Assembly: GCA_964242625.1 (NCBI GenBank)
Contig: CAXTAO010000001.1
Span: forward strand, 317,050-381,049
Reading direction: 5' to 3'
DNA from: JASLDZ01 sp964242625
Lineage (GTDB): Bacteria > Pseudomonadota > Alphaproteobacteria > Caulobacterales > Caulobacteraceae
DNA length: 64,000 nucleotides
In this document: piece after piece, positions 39,388 through 49,534 of the stretch
How the letters are laid out: the number at the start of each line of letters is the position of its first letter
Position numbering within the stretch: position 1 is the first letter of the stretch
Notes under the pieces: generated by a model
Told to the model about the DNA's origin: nothing
The model's database searches: none
What the model saw: the letters and a program-made list of their open reading frames with translations, nothing else
Program-made: the position numbers and the translations under genes

Positions 39388-40248
39388 GTGGCCGGCGCGC
39401 TCGGCCTGATCGCGGGGGGAGGGGCGCTCCCCGCGGCGCTCGCCGCGCGATGCGTAGCGGCGGGGCGGTCCGTGTTCGTGGTTCGGCTGCGCGGCATGGC
39501 AGACGCGGCGGCGCTCGCGCAGTACCCGGGCGGGGACGCTGGCCTCGCCGAGCTCGGCCGCACCATAGAACTACTGCGCGGGGCGGGGTGCGCCAGCGTC
39601 TGCTTCGCCGGCGTCGTGGCGCGGCCCGACTTCGCCGCCCTGAAGCCCGACTGGCGCGCCCTGCGCGAGCTCCCGGCGGTGATCGCCGCCGCGCGCCGAG
39701 GCGACGACGCCCTCCTGCGGGCGGTGCTCGAGGTGTTCCGCCGCGAGGGTTTCGCCATCGAGGGCGCCCACGAGGTCGACAGGGCGCTCACCTTGCCCGA
39801 GGGGCCGCTCGGCCGCCTCCCGTTCCCGCCCGAGCACGCCGAGGACGCCGACCACGCGCTGCGGATCGCGCGCGCGATGGGCGCGCTCGACATCGGCCAG
39901 GGCGCGGTGGTCGCGCGCGGCCTAGTCCTGGCCGTCGAGGCGCAGGAGGGCACCGACGCTCTCCTCGGCCGGGTCGCCGCCCTGCCCGCCGCGCTGCGGG
40001 GCGCGATCGGAGCCCCCTGCGGCGTGCTGGCCAAGGCGCCCAAGCCGATCCAGGAGCGGCGCGTCGACCTGCCGACGCTCGGCGTGCCCACGCTGGAAGC
40101 GGCGCACGCCGCCGGCCTCGCGGGCGTGGTCGGCGAGGCGGGGGCGGTGCTCGTGATCGACCGCGAGGCGGTCGTGCGGGCGGCCGACCGGCTGGGCGTC
40201 TTCGTCGTGGGACTGGCCCCCGCGCCCGGCGGCGACGTCGCCCCGTGA
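39388..40248 (+). CDS. lpxI: UDP-2,3-diacylglucosamine diphosphatase LpxI
   Basis: LpxI hydrolyses UDP-2,3-diacylglucosamine to lipid X; it replaces LpxH in many alphaproteobacteria and was first defined in Caulobacter. The 286-residue product (LGLIAGGGALPAALAARCVA at the start, GAHEVDRALTLPEGPLG, DIGQGAVVARGLVLAVEAQEGTD-type centre with the EGTD acidic motif, LAKAPKPIQERRVDLPTLG) fits the DUF1009/LpxI family. GTG at 39388. Between lpxA and lpxB, exactly where the missing pathway step is expected. Confidence 0.95.
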   Translation: MAGALGLIAGGGALPAALAARCVAAGRSVFVVRLRGMADAAALAQYPGGDAGLAELGRTIELLRGAGCASVCFAGVVARPDFAALKPDWRALRELPAVIAAARRGDDALLRAVLEVFRREGFAIEGAHEVDRALTLPEGPLGRLPFPPEHAEDADHALRIARAMGALDIGQGAVVARGLVLAVEAQEGTDALLGRVAALPAALRGAIGAPCGVLAKAPKPIQERRVDLPTLGVPTLEAAHAAGLAGVVGEAGAVLVIDREAVVRAADRLGVFVVGLAPAPGGDVAP

Positions 40249-40255
40249 TGGCCCC

Positions 40256-41452
40256 GTGACGGGAACGCCCGAGCGGCCGCTCACCCTCATGCTCGTGGCC
40301 GCGGAGGCGAGCGGGGACGCGCTCGGGGCGGCGCTCGCGGCCGCGCTGCGCGCGCGCCTCGGCGCGGAGGCCGTCCGCTTCGTGGGCGTGGGCGGTCCGC
40401 GCATGGCGGCGGAGGGCGTCGTGAGCCCGTTCGACATCGCCGAGCTCTCCGTCTTGGGGTTCGCCGAGGGGCTGGCCGCTTATCCCCGCGTGGTGCGACG
40501 CGCGGACGAGGCCGCCGCGCTCGCCCTGCGCGAGCGGCCCGATGCGGCCGTCCTGATCGACAGCTGGGGCTTCACCCTGCGCGTCGCCCAGCGGCTGCGC
40601 CGGCGGCTGCCCGGCCTGCCGCTGGTCAAGTACGTCGGGCCCCAGGTCTGGGCGTCGCGGCCGGGGCGGGCGCGCACGCTGGCGGCGACGGTCGACCACC
40701 TCCTTGCGCTGCACCCCTTCGACGCGCCCTTCTTCGAACGCGCGGGGCTCTCGACGACGGTGGTGGGGTCGCCCGTGATGGCGCGCAGCTTCGCGCACGC
40801 CTCCGGGGCGCGCTTCCGCGAGGCGCAGGGGATCGCGGCGGAGGCGCCCGTACTCCTAGTCTTGCCCGGCAGCCGGCCGGGCGAGGTGCGCCGGCTCGCG
40901 CCCGTGTTCGGCGGGGCGGTGCGCCGGCTGAAGGCCGAGCGTCCGCGGCTGGAGGTGGTCGTGCCCGTGGTGGCGACCGTGGCCGCCCTCGTCGGCGAGG
41001 CGACGCGGGGGTGGGACGTCGGCGCGCGCCTTGTGACGGAAGAGGCCGCCAAGGACGACGCTCTCCTGGCCGGCACGGTTGCGCTCGCGTGCTCGGGCAC
41101 CGCCACGACCGAACTGGCGCTGACGGGCGCGCCGGTGGTGGTGGCCTATCGTCTCGGGCCGATCACGCACGCCCTGGCGCGAGTGATCGTGACCACGCGC
41201 TGGGCCTCGCTCGTCAACGTGGCCGCCGGCCGGGAGGTCATGCCCGAGTTCATCCAGGGCGCCGCGACCCCCCAGGCGCTGGCCCGCGCTATCGGCGCGC
41301 GGCTGGACGATCCCGCACTCCGCGCGCGGCAGGTCGCCGCGCAGAATGCGGCGCTCGCGACCATGGGCCGGGGCGAGGGCGACCCTTCCGACCGGGCCGC
41401 CCTCGCCGTCATCGAGGTGCTGCGGGCGCGCGGCGTGCTCGCGCCCGGCTGA
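40256..41452 (+). CDS. lpxB: Lipid A disaccharide synthase
   Basis: GT-B family 19 enzyme that joins lipid X and UDP-diacylglucosamine. The 398-residue protein has MLVAAEASGDALGA at the N-terminus, FVGVGGPRMAAEG, YVGPQVWASRPGRA and the C-terminal ACSGTATTELALTGAPVVVAYR. GTG at 40256 is the only start near lpxI (7-base gap); GTG starts are frequent in this operon. It is the last gene of the envelope run and converges with gltA, whose stop lies three bases away. Confidence 0.95.
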   Translation: MTGTPERPLTLMLVAAEASGDALGAALAAALRARLGAEAVRFVGVGGPRMAAEGVVSPFDIAELSVLGFAEGLAAYPRVVRRADEAAALALRERPDAAVLIDSWGFTLRVAQRLRRRLPGLPLVKYVGPQVWASRPGRARTLAATVDHLLALHPFDAPFFERAGLSTTVVGSPVMARSFAHASGARFREAQGIAAEAPVLLVLPGSRPGEVRRLAPVFGGAVRRLKAERPRLEVVVPVVATVAALVGEATRGWDVGARLVTEEAAKDDALLAGTVALACSGTATTELALTGAPVVVAYRLGPITHALARVIVTTRWASLVNVAAGREVMPEFIQGAATPQALARAIGARLDDPALRARQVAAQNAALATMGRGEGDPSDRAALAVIEVLRARGVLAPG

Positions 41453-41455
41453 GCG

Positions 41456-42763
<1,308 letters not shown>

Positions 42764-42816
42764 GTACTCTCCGGGCCGCAGGGGAGGGCGGCTATGCTGC
42801 GCTGCGTTATAGTCGT

Positions 42817-44268
42817 TCAGGAGCCGGCGGAAAGGGCGTCGGCCAGACGCCCGAGCGCCTCGTCTCGGCCCAAAGCGGCGAGGCCCGAGGCGAGGTCGGG
42901 CACGGGCGCTCCGCCGCCGAGCGCGGCCCGCAGCGCCGCGCCGAACTTGCCGATCCCCACACCTTCGGAGGCCGCAAACGCACGAATCGCCGGCTCGAGC
43001 TCGGCGGGGGTCCAAGCGCCGGCGTAGGTTTCCAGCGCCGCGCGCAGCCGGGCCAACCGATCGCGCGCCTCCTCGGTCAGGAGCGCCTGCGCCTTGGCGT
43101 CGAGCGCGAGCGGGCGGCGGGCCGTGGCGAAGGCGGTCAGGTCGGCCAGCTGCAGCACGGTCTGCGCGCCGTCGCGCACGAGCGGGACGGTGCGCGCCAG
43201 CCGCGCAAGCGCCTCGCCGTCGAGCCCGGGCCCGCGCGCCGCGTGCGCATGGGCGGCCAGCGCGGTCACCCGGTGGAGGTCGGCGGCGCGGAGGTAGTGC
43301 TGGTTGATGAAGTTGAGCTTGGGCCAGTCGAGCCGGGCGGGGGCCTTGACCACGTCGGCCACGTCGAACCAGGCGGCGGCCTGCGCGTCCGAGAAGATCT
43401 CGTCGTCGCCGTGGCCCCAGCCCAGCCGCGCCAGATAGTTGCGCATGGCCTCGGGCAGGTAGCCCATGTCGCGGAACTCGCCGACCGCCTGGGCGCCGTG
43501 GCGCTTGGAGAGCTTGGCGCCGTCCGGCCCGTGGATCAGCGGGATGTGGGCGAAGGCGGGCAGGTCCCAGTCCAGCCCCCTGTAGATCAGCGTCTGCCGC
43601 GCCGCGTTGGAGAGGTGGTCGTCGCCGCGGATCACGTGGGTGACGCCCATGTCGTGGTCGTCGACCACCACGGCCAGGTTGTAGGTGGGCGTCCCGTCCG
43701 AGCGCAGCAGCACGAGGTCGTCGAGTTCGGCGTTGCGGAAGGTGACCGGCCCCTTGACCAGGTCGTCGACGATCGTCTCGCCGTCGATCGGCGCGCGCAG
43801 GCGCACGGTGAAGGGGGCGTCCACGGGGGCCTCGTCGGGATCGCGGTCGCGCCAGGGCGAGCGGACGACGCGCCCCTCCGCCCGCGCGCGCTCGCGCTCG
43901 GCCGCGCCTTCTTCGGGCGAGCTCCAGTCGCGGTAGGCGCCGCCGCGCGCCAGGAGCGCCTGGGCGGCCTCGACGTGGCGCGGCGCGCGCTCCGCCTGGA
44001 ACACGGGCGGCCGATCGGGCTCGAGCCCCAGCCAGCTCAGCCCGTCGAAGATCACTTCGACGTTCTCAGGGGTGGAGCGCGCGCGGTCGGTGTCCTCCAC
44101 CCGCACGAGGTAGGTCCCGCCGTGATGGCGCGCATAAAGGAGGTTGAACAGCGCCGTCCGCGCGGTGCCAATGTGCATGGAGCCGGTGGGCGAGGGCGCG
44201 ATGCGCGTCACCACGGGCCGGGGAGCGGACGGGGGCGCTGACGGGGGCGTGTCGGGGCGGTCGGTCAT
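42817..44268 (-). CDS. gltX: Glutamyl-tRNA synthetase
   Basis: Class I synthetase that charges tRNA-Glu. The 483-residue protein carries RIAPSPTGSMHIGTARTAL with the HIGH-type motif HIGT at 32-35, VRVEDTDRARS, YNLAVVVDDHDMGVTHVIRGDDH and KLSKR at 252-256, followed by the helical anticodon-binding domain. It starts 16 bases from the proposed comEC start on the opposite strand, so the two promoters overlap. Confidence 0.97.
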   Translation of the reverse strand: MTDRPDTPPSAPPSAPRPVVTRIAPSPTGSMHIGTARTALFNLLYARHHGGTYLVRVEDTDRARSTPENVEVIFDGLSWLGLEPDRPPVFQAERAPRHVEAAQALLARGGAYRDWSSPEEGAAERERARAEGRVVRSPWRDRDPDEAPVDAPFTVRLRAPIDGETIVDDLVKGPVTFRNAELDDLVLLRSDGTPTYNLAVVVDDHDMGVTHVIRGDDHLSNAARQTLIYRGLDWDLPAFAHIPLIHGPDGAKLSKRHGAQAVGEFRDMGYLPEAMRNYLARLGWGHGDDEIFSDAQAAAWFDVADVVKAPARLDWPKLNFINQHYLRAADLHRVTALAAHAHAARGPGLDGEALARLARTVPLVRDGAQTVLQLADLTAFATARRPLALDAKAQALLTEEARDRLARLRAALETYAGAWTPAELEPAIRAFAASEGVGIGKFGAALRAALGGGAPVPDLASGLAALGRDEALGRLADALSAGS

Positions 44269-44284
44269 AGGTGTCGGGGGCGGC

Positions 44285-46516
44285 GTGGGGGCTGGCGCGG
44301 CGTCGGGCTGGGCGGGGCTGCGCCACGGCCGGGCGCGCGCTCATAGCACGGGGCCGCCGCGCGCCAAGCTCGCCGCCCGCATCTGGGCCGCGGCGCGGGC
44401 GGAGGCCGCCGCCCAGTCGGAGCGCTGGTTCCTGTGGGCGCCCGTGGCGGCGGGCGCGGGGGCGGCGCTCTATGTCGTCCTGCCGCGCGAGCCCCTCTTG
44501 TGGACGGGGCTGGCGCTGGCGGGCGGGGCGCTGGCGCTGGCCGTCGCGGCCCAGCGCTGGGGTCGGTCCCAGGCGCTGGCGACCGCGGCGGCGCTCCTGG
44601 CGTTCGGCGCGGCCGGCTTCGCCGTGGGCGTGGTCAAGACACGGCTGGTGGCCGCGCCGCTCGCCCCCGCCTCGCGACACGCCGTGCGGGTGGAGGGCTG
44701 GGTGGTCGACGTGGTCTCCGCCGACGCCTCACGCGAGCGGGTGCTCGTGGCCCCCGTGCGCCTGGGCGGCCTCTCCCCCGAGGCGACGCCGGCCCTGGTT
44801 CGCATCAGCCTGCGCGGCGGGGCGCTCGCGGCCCCGGGAAGCCCGGTGCGCGTGCTGGCGATCATGGGTCCGCCGCCGCCGCCCGCCGCGCCCGGCGCCT
44901 ACGACTTCGCGCGCGACGCCTGGTTCTCGGGGATCGGCGGGTCGGGGCTGGCGCTGCGCGCGCCCGAGCCCGCGCGCCTGCCGCCGCCGCCGCTCGCGCT
45001 CCGCGCCGAGCTCGCCCTCAACGCCGCGCGCTGGGGTCTGGCGGAGAAGCTGGTCGCACGGCTCGGCCCCCGGCGCGGCGGGCTGGCGGCGGCGCTCGTC
45101 ACCGGCCACCAGGCCTGGCTCGACCCCGACGACGTGCAGGCGATGCGCGACTCCGGCCTGGCGCACATCCTGTCGATCTCGGGCGTGCACATGGCCATCG
45201 TGGGCGGCTTCGTGTTCGCGGGCGTGCGGCTCCTGGCGGCGGCGTGGCCGTGGCTCGCGCTGCGCGTCTCGGCCAAGAAGCTGGCGGCGGCGACGGGGCT
45301 GGTGGCGGTGTGCGGCTACCTCGTGCTGGCGGGGGCGCCTGCGCCCGCGGTGCGCTCGGCGGTGACGGCGGGCATCGCCTTCACAGCCATACTGCTCGAC
45401 CGTCGGGCGTTGACTCTGCACAGCCTGGCGCTCGCGGCGCTCCTGATCCTCGCGGTCCAGCCGGAGGCCATCGCCCAGCCCGGCTTCGAGATGAGCTTCG
45501 CCGCGACCGCCGCCCTCCTGGCGCTCGCCGAGGTCTGGCCACACGCGCCCAAGCCCGTGGGGCCCTGGCCGGTGCGACTCGTCCAGCACGTCAAAGATGG
45601 GCTCGTCGCCGGTGCGGCGGTGAGCCTCGTCGCGGGCCTCGCCACCGATCCGTTCGCCATCCAGCACTTCAACCGCATCACGCTGTGGGGCCTGCCGGCG
45701 AACGTCGCGACCGAGCTCCTGAGCTCGTTCGTGATCATGCCCGCGCTGGCGCTCGGGGCGATGCTCGAGACCGTGGGGATGGGCGGCGCGCCCTTGTCGG
45801 TCGCTGGCTGGGGGCTCGACGCGCTGACGGTGGTCGCGCGGGTGTTCGCCCACGCGCCGCACGCGGTGGCGATGTGGCCGAGCGCGCCCGCCGTCGCCCT
45901 GCCGGTGAGTGCGCTGGGCCTCCTCGTCATGTGCCTGTGGCGGGGGCGAGGGCGCTGGCTCGGCGCGCCGCTCTTCGTCGCGGTCTGGCTGTGGCCGCGC
46001 ACCCCACCGCCCGACCTGTGGATCGCGCCGGACGGGGCCAACCTCGCCGTGGCGACGGCGGGCCCGCACCGGCAGGCCGTCCTGATGCGTCCGCGCTCCC
46101 AGCGCTTCGCCTTCGAGCTCTGGGCCAAGCGGCGCGGCTACGCCTTCGATCCCGCGGGCGAGGAGGCGCAGGCCTCCGCCGACGTGCGCTTCAGCTGCAA
46201 GCGGTCGGCCTGCACGCCCGTGGATGGCGGGGCGACGCCGGTGGCCGCCTGGTTCGGCCTGCGGGCCCCCGACGCCCAGGCCGTGGACGCACTGTGCGCG
46301 GCGGCTCCCGTGGTGGTGCTTCGCACGGGCGCCGTGCCGCCCCTCGCCGACGCGCCCCGTTGCCGCGGGCGGGTGGTGCTCGACGAGGACGACCTCGCCC
46401 GCGGCGGCTCCCCGGAGCTCTGGCGCGCGCGGGGCGGCTGGCGCGTGCTCTGGGCCGAGGCGGTGCGCGGCGACCGGCCGTGGACCGCCGGCGGAGGCCC
46501 CGACGATGGGAGCTAG
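44285..46516 (+). CDS. comEC: ComEC/Rec2-type DNA uptake channel protein
   Basis: ComEC forms the inner-membrane channel for single-stranded DNA in natural transformation. The protein has an N-terminal hydrophobic segment and DUF4131-like periplasmic domain (RVEGWVVDVV), then the competence domain with many helices and LVTGHQAWLDPDDVQAMRDS, HILSISGVHMAIVGGFV. The C-terminal 170 residues (DLWIAPDGANLAVATAGPH) do not show the metallo-beta-lactamase HXHXDH motif. The N-terminus is uncertain: GTG at 44285 (743 residues) avoids overlap with gltX. The TAG overlaps the lexA stop by three bases in tail-to-tail orientation. Confidence 0.88.
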   Translation: MGAGAASGWAGLRHGRARAHSTGPPRAKLAARIWAAARAEAAAQSERWFLWAPVAAGAGAALYVVLPREPLLWTGLALAGGALALAVAAQRWGRSQALATAAALLAFGAAGFAVGVVKTRLVAAPLAPASRHAVRVEGWVVDVVSADASRERVLVAPVRLGGLSPEATPALVRISLRGGALAAPGSPVRVLAIMGPPPPPAAPGAYDFARDAWFSGIGGSGLALRAPEPARLPPPPLALRAELALNAARWGLAEKLVARLGPRRGGLAAALVTGHQAWLDPDDVQAMRDSGLAHILSISGVHMAIVGGFVFAGVRLLAAAWPWLALRVSAKKLAAATGLVAVCGYLVLAGAPAPAVRSAVTAGIAFTAILLDRRALTLHSLALAALLILAVQPEAIAQPGFEMSFAATAALLALAEVWPHAPKPVGPWPVRLVQHVKDGLVAGAAVSLVAGLATDPFAIQHFNRITLWGLPANVATELLSSFVIMPALALGAMLETVGMGGAPLSVAGWGLDALTVVARVFAHAPHAVAMWPSAPAVALPVSALGLLVMCLWRGRGRWLGAPLFVAVWLWPRTPPPDLWIAPDGANLAVATAGPHRQAVLMRPRSQRFAFELWAKRRGYAFDPAGEEAQASADVRFSCKRSACTPVDGGATPVAAWFGLRAPDAQAVDALCAAAPVVVLRTGAVPPLADAPRCRGRVVLDEDDLARGGSPELWRARGGWRVLWAEAVRGDRPWTAGGGPDDGS

Positions 46517-47214
46517 TGGTAGCGGCGTATGAGCCCCACGAGCCGGCCCTGCACCGCCACCTGGTCGGGGGCGTAGATGCGCGTCTCGTAGCGGGGGTTG
46601 GCGGGCACGAGCGCGATGGAGCCGCCCTTCTTCTGCAGGCGCTTCAGCGTAGCCTCCTCGCCGTGGGTCAGCGCCACGACGATCTCGCCCGAGTTGGCGC
46701 TGTCGCCCTTCCGGATCACCACGAAATCGCCGTCGAGTATGCCGGCCTCGATCATCGAGTCGCCCTGCACCTCCAGCACGTAGTGTTCGCCGCCGCCCAG
46801 CATGCCCTCGGGCACGGCGATGCGGTCGCGCTCATGCTGGATGGCGTCGATCGGGGTGCCCGCTGCGATCCGGCCAAGGATGGGGAGGTCGCGCGCGTCG
46901 TTGGCCGCGGCCGGCGCGTCGGCGCGCACGGGCGAGGGGTTCTCGATCAACCGCGGCCGGAACGGGGTGCGCGGGCCGGAGGCGGCGGGCGCGCCCGCCT
47001 GCTCGGGCATCTTCACGACCTCAAGGGCGCGGGCGCGGTGCGCCAGGCGGCGCAGGAAGCCGCGCTCCTCCAGGGCGGTGATCAGCCGGTGGATGCCCGA
47101 CTTGGATGCGAGGTCCAGCGCGTCCTTCATCTCGTCGAACGAGGGGCTGACGCCCGTCTCCTTGATCCGGCGATGAATGAACATCAGGAGCTCGTGCTGC
47201 TTGCGCGTCAGCAT
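46513..47214 (-). CDS. lexA: SOS repressor LexA
   Basis: LexA represses DNA-damage genes and self-cleaves when RecA is activated. ATG at 47214 gives 233 residues: winged helix-turn-helix (MLTRKQHELLMFIHRRI, SPSFDEMKDALDLASKSGIH), a linker, then the S24 domain with cleavage site Ala118-Gly119 (GRIAAGTPI), catalytic Ser153 (QGDSMIEAGI) and Lys191 (TLKRL). The frame continues upstream to 47298 but passes through both LexA boxes, so the shorter start is correct. Two GTTC-N7-GTTC-type boxes lie 31-70 bases upstream, showing autoregulation. Confidence 0.97.
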   Translation of the reverse strand: MLTRKQHELLMFIHRRIKETGVSPSFDEMKDALDLASKSGIHRLITALEERGFLRRLAHRARALEVVKMPEQAGAPAASGPRTPFRPRLIENPSPVRADAPAAANDARDLPILGRIAAGTPIDAIQHERDRIAVPEGMLGGGEHYVLEVQGDSMIEAGILDGDFVVIRKGDSANSGEIVVALTHGEEATLKRLQKKGGSIALVPANPRYETRIYAPDQVAVQGRLVGLIRRYH

Positions 47215-47244
47215 CGCCGGGAGACCTCGCATCGAATCAGGCGG

Positions 47245-47259
47245 GAACAGTCCGCGAAC
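47245..47259 (-). promoter_or_regulatory. LexA box 2 upstream of lexA
   Basis: GAAC (47245-47248) and GAAC (47256-47259) on the plus strand are seven bases apart, reading GTTC-N7-GTTC toward lexA. It lies 31 bases from the lexA start, just downstream of the expected transcription start. Confidence 0.8.
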
Positions 47260-47269
47260 CCGCGTCGGT

Positions 47270-47298
47270 GTTCTGTAAGTGTTCCTTGCTAACGTCAA
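47270..47298 (-). promoter_or_regulatory. lexA promoter with LexA box 1
   Basis: Read toward lexA, TTGACG (complement of 47293-47298) and a -10-like TACAGAAC (complement of 47270-47277) are spaced as in the Caulobacter housekeeping promoter. GTTC-N7-GTTC at 47270-47284 covers the -10 element, so LexA bound here would block its own promoter. Confidence 0.75.
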
Positions 47299-47313
47299 GT
47301 GAAGCTGTGAGAC

Positions 47314-47678
47314 GCGATGTCGGCCTTGCGGCCGGCGCTGCGCGCTGCGCCGCCGTGCTCGGTCGCGTCAAGGGACGCTTCGCGCTCCGCCCTCGACCCG
47401 CCCTCCGCTCGACGGCTGACCGTGGGCGTCGGGACGCGGGGCGTTCCTCCTCACTAGTTCGACAACGCCTCCGGCGGGTCGAACACAGGGCTGTGACGCG
47501 GGCCGCAGGCCTAAGTCGAACTATCAAAAAGGGACGCCCCGCGTCCCGACGCCCCCGCGTCAGCCGTCGAGCGGAGGGCGGGTCAAGGCCGAGCGAAGCG
47601 AAGCCTGCGAAGCAGGTCGCCTTGACGCGACCGAGCACGGCGGCACGCGCGCAGCGCCCGCCGCCAGGCGGACATCGC
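47314..47678. repeat. 365-bp imperfect palindrome (long inverted repeat)
   Basis: Five paired blocks nest around a 51-base centre (47464-47514): 47314-47343 with 47649-47678 (27 of 30 bases pair), 47351-47373 with 47620-47642 (23 of 23), 47395-47420 with 47559-47584 (26 of 26), 47424-47447 with 47531-47554 (23 of 24) and 47455-47463 with 47515-47523 (9 of 9). Unpaired stretches between blocks are 3-35 bases. It fills the gap between trpC and the lexA promoter and contains no convincing gene. It could be a dispersed intergenic repeat or MITE-like remnant, or encode a long RNA hairpin that ends trpC transcription. No target-site duplication is evident. Confidence 0.85.
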
Positions 47679-47693
47679 CGCCGCCAAGCGCCC

Positions 47694-48506
47694 TCACCCC
47701 CCCAATAGCTCGCGCGTCGCCTCCGCCACGTCGTCCCGCCGCATCAGGCTCTCGCCGACCAGCATGGCTCCCGCCCCGCCCCGCGCGATCCGGGCGGCGT
47801 CGCCGGCGGTAAGGATCCCGCTCTCGCCCACCAAGAGCGCCCCCGGCGGCGCGAGCGGGGCCAGCCGGTCGAACACGGCCAGGTCCACGTGGAAGGAGCG
47901 GAGGTCGCGCGTATTGATCCCGACGAGCGTGGCCCCGAGCCGCGCCGCGCGCGCCATCTCCGCCTCGTCGTGCACCTCGACCAGCGCGTCCATGCGCCAG
48001 CGGCGCGCCTCGGCCATGAGGGCGCCCGCGAGCACGTCGTCCACCATGGCCATGATGACCAGCACGGCGTCGGCGCCCAGCGCCCGGCTCTCCACCACCT
48101 GCCAGGGGTCGACCAGGAACTCCTTGCGCAGGACGGGCAGGCCCGCCGCCTCGCGCGCCTGCGCCAGGAAGGCGTCGTCGCCGCCGAAGCTCGGGCCGTC
48201 GGTCAGGACCGACAGGCACGCCGCCCCGCCGTCGCGGTAGGCGCGGGCGAGCGCTGGTGGGTCGAAGTCGGCGCGGATCAGCCCCTTGGAGGGGCTGGCG
48301 CGCTTGATCTCGGCGATCAGCGCGGGGCGGCCGGGCCGGGCGGCGGCGTGCAGCGCGGCGGCGAAGGGCCGGGGTGAGGGCGCCCGCTCGGCAGCGCGCG
48401 CAATGGCGTCCGCGTCGCGTTCGGCGCGGCGCGCCGAAACCTCCTCGCGCTTGTAGGCGGCGATGCGGGCGAGGACGTCGGGCGGGCTCGCGGCGGTGGA
48501 ACTCAA
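47694..48506 (-). CDS. trpC: Indole-3-glycerol phosphate synthase
   Basis: Closes the indole ring in tryptophan synthesis. The start is taken as TTG at 48506, which overlaps the trpD stop (TTGA) and has AGGAG five bases upstream, giving 270 residues. Family motifs are ALIAEIKRASPSKGLIRADF with the catalytic Lys, LSVLTDGPSFGG, PVLRKEFLVDPWQV, GINTRDLRSFHVDL and LVGESGI. No ATG or GTG fits between trpD and the conserved region. The order trpE-trpG-trpD-trpC is standard; the palindrome follows within 20 bases. Confidence 0.95.
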   Translation of the reverse strand: MSSTAASPPDVLARIAAYKREEVSARRAERDADAIARAAERAPSPRPFAAALHAAARPGRPALIAEIKRASPSKGLIRADFDPPALARAYRDGGAACLSVLTDGPSFGGDDAFLAQAREAAGLPVLRKEFLVDPWQVVESRALGADAVLVIMAMVDDVLAGALMAEARRWRMDALVEVHDEAEMARAARLGATLVGINTRDLRSFHVDLAVFDRLAPLAPPGALLVGESGILTAGDAARIARGGAGAMLVGESLMRRDDVAEATRELLGG

Positions 48507-49522
48507 GAGATCTCCTGCGAGAGCGCGACCATGCGATCCAGCGCGCGGCGCGCAGACCCGTCGTCGAGGGCCGTGCGGGCGAAGCGCGCGCCCGCGGCCA
48601 GGTCGTCGGCGCGGCCGGCGACGAGGAAGCCTGCGGCGGCGTTCAGCACGACCACCTCGCGATAGGCGCCCTCGCGCCCGTCGAGCAGCGCCCGCAGCGC
48701 CGCCGCGTTGGCCTGCGCATCGCCGCCGCGCAGCGCCTCGGAGGGCGCGGGGGCGACCTCCGCGTCGGCCGGCGTGACGGTGAAACGCCGCACCGCCCCA
48801 CAGCGCCATTCGGCCACCTCCGTCGGCCCGGAGAGCGCCAGCTCGTCGAGGCCCTGGCCGTGGACCACCCAGGCGTGCTCGGCCCCGAGCGCGCCCAGCA
48901 CCTCGGCCATCAGCTCCAGCCGGGCTGGATCGTACACGCCCACGACCTGCCGGCGCGCGCGCGCCGGGTTGGCCAGCGGGCCCAGGAGGTTGAACAGGGT
49001 GCGGAAGCCCAGCTCGCTCCGCACGGGCGCGACGTGGCGCATCGCCGGGTTCCAGGCGGGGGCGTAGAGGAACCCCACGCCCGCCTCGGCGATCTGTCGG
49101 CGCACGACGGCGGCGGGGAGCTCGATCCGCGCGCCCAGCGCTTGCAGCACCTCGGCCGATCCCGAGCGGGATGAGACGGCGCGCCCGCCGTGCTTGGCCA
49201 CCTTCACCCCGCCCCCCGCCAGCACGAAGGCCGCGGCGGTGGATATGTTGAGCGTGTGCAGGCCGTCGCCGCCCGTGCCGCAGGTGTCGACCACCTCGCA
49301 GCCGGGGTCGAAGGGGGTGGCGGCGTCGCGCAGCGCGCGGGCGCAGGCGGCGACCTCCTCCGGCGTTTCCCCGCGCAGCCGCAGCGCGGTGAGCGCCGAG
49401 GCGAGCTGAGCGGCGGTGGCCTCGCCGCGCAGGACGGCGTCGAACAACGCGCGCGCGTCCTCAGCATCCAGCGTCTCGCCCGCGCTCAGACGCGCGAGGA
49501 GGGGCTTGAGCGCCTCGGCCAC
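48503..49522 (-). CDS. trpD: Anthranilate phosphoribosyltransferase
   Basis: Transfers phosphoribose from PRPP to anthranilate. The 339-residue protein has the PRPP-binding VDTCGTGGDGLHTLNIST, the KHGGRAVSSRSGSAEVLQALG segment and FNLLGPLANPA. The 3' end overlaps the trpC start by four bases; the 5' end is 12 bases from trpG, so the three genes form one unit. Confidence 0.97.
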   Translation of the reverse strand: MAEALKPLLARLSAGETLDAEDARALFDAVLRGEATAAQLASALTALRLRGETPEEVAACARALRDAATPFDPGCEVVDTCGTGGDGLHTLNISTAAAFVLAGGGVKVAKHGGRAVSSRSGSAEVLQALGARIELPAAVVRRQIAEAGVGFLYAPAWNPAMRHVAPVRSELGFRTLFNLLGPLANPARARRQVVGVYDPARLELMAEVLGALGAEHAWVVHGQGLDELALSGPTEVAEWRCGAVRRFTVTPADAEVAPAPSEALRGGDAQANAAALRALLDGREGAYREVVVLNAAAGFLVAGRADDLAAGARFARTALDDGSARRALDRMVALSQEIS

Positions 49523-49534
49523 GGACGCGACCGC

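Noticed and set aside
42764..43015. N-terminal extension of citrate synthase to 43015
   Set aside because: It overlaps the gltX coding sequence and is Arg/Ala-rich; the conserved protein begins at the ATG near 42763.
44144..44284. comEC start at 44144
   Set aside because: It would put about 47 residues of Gly/Arg-rich sequence over the gltX start on the other strand; no family similarity.
47237..47708. Open frames on both strands across the trpC-lexA palindrome
   Set aside because: Both translations are Arg/Pro/Ser-rich without motifs, and the sequence is explained by the inverted repeat; the two strands mirror each other.
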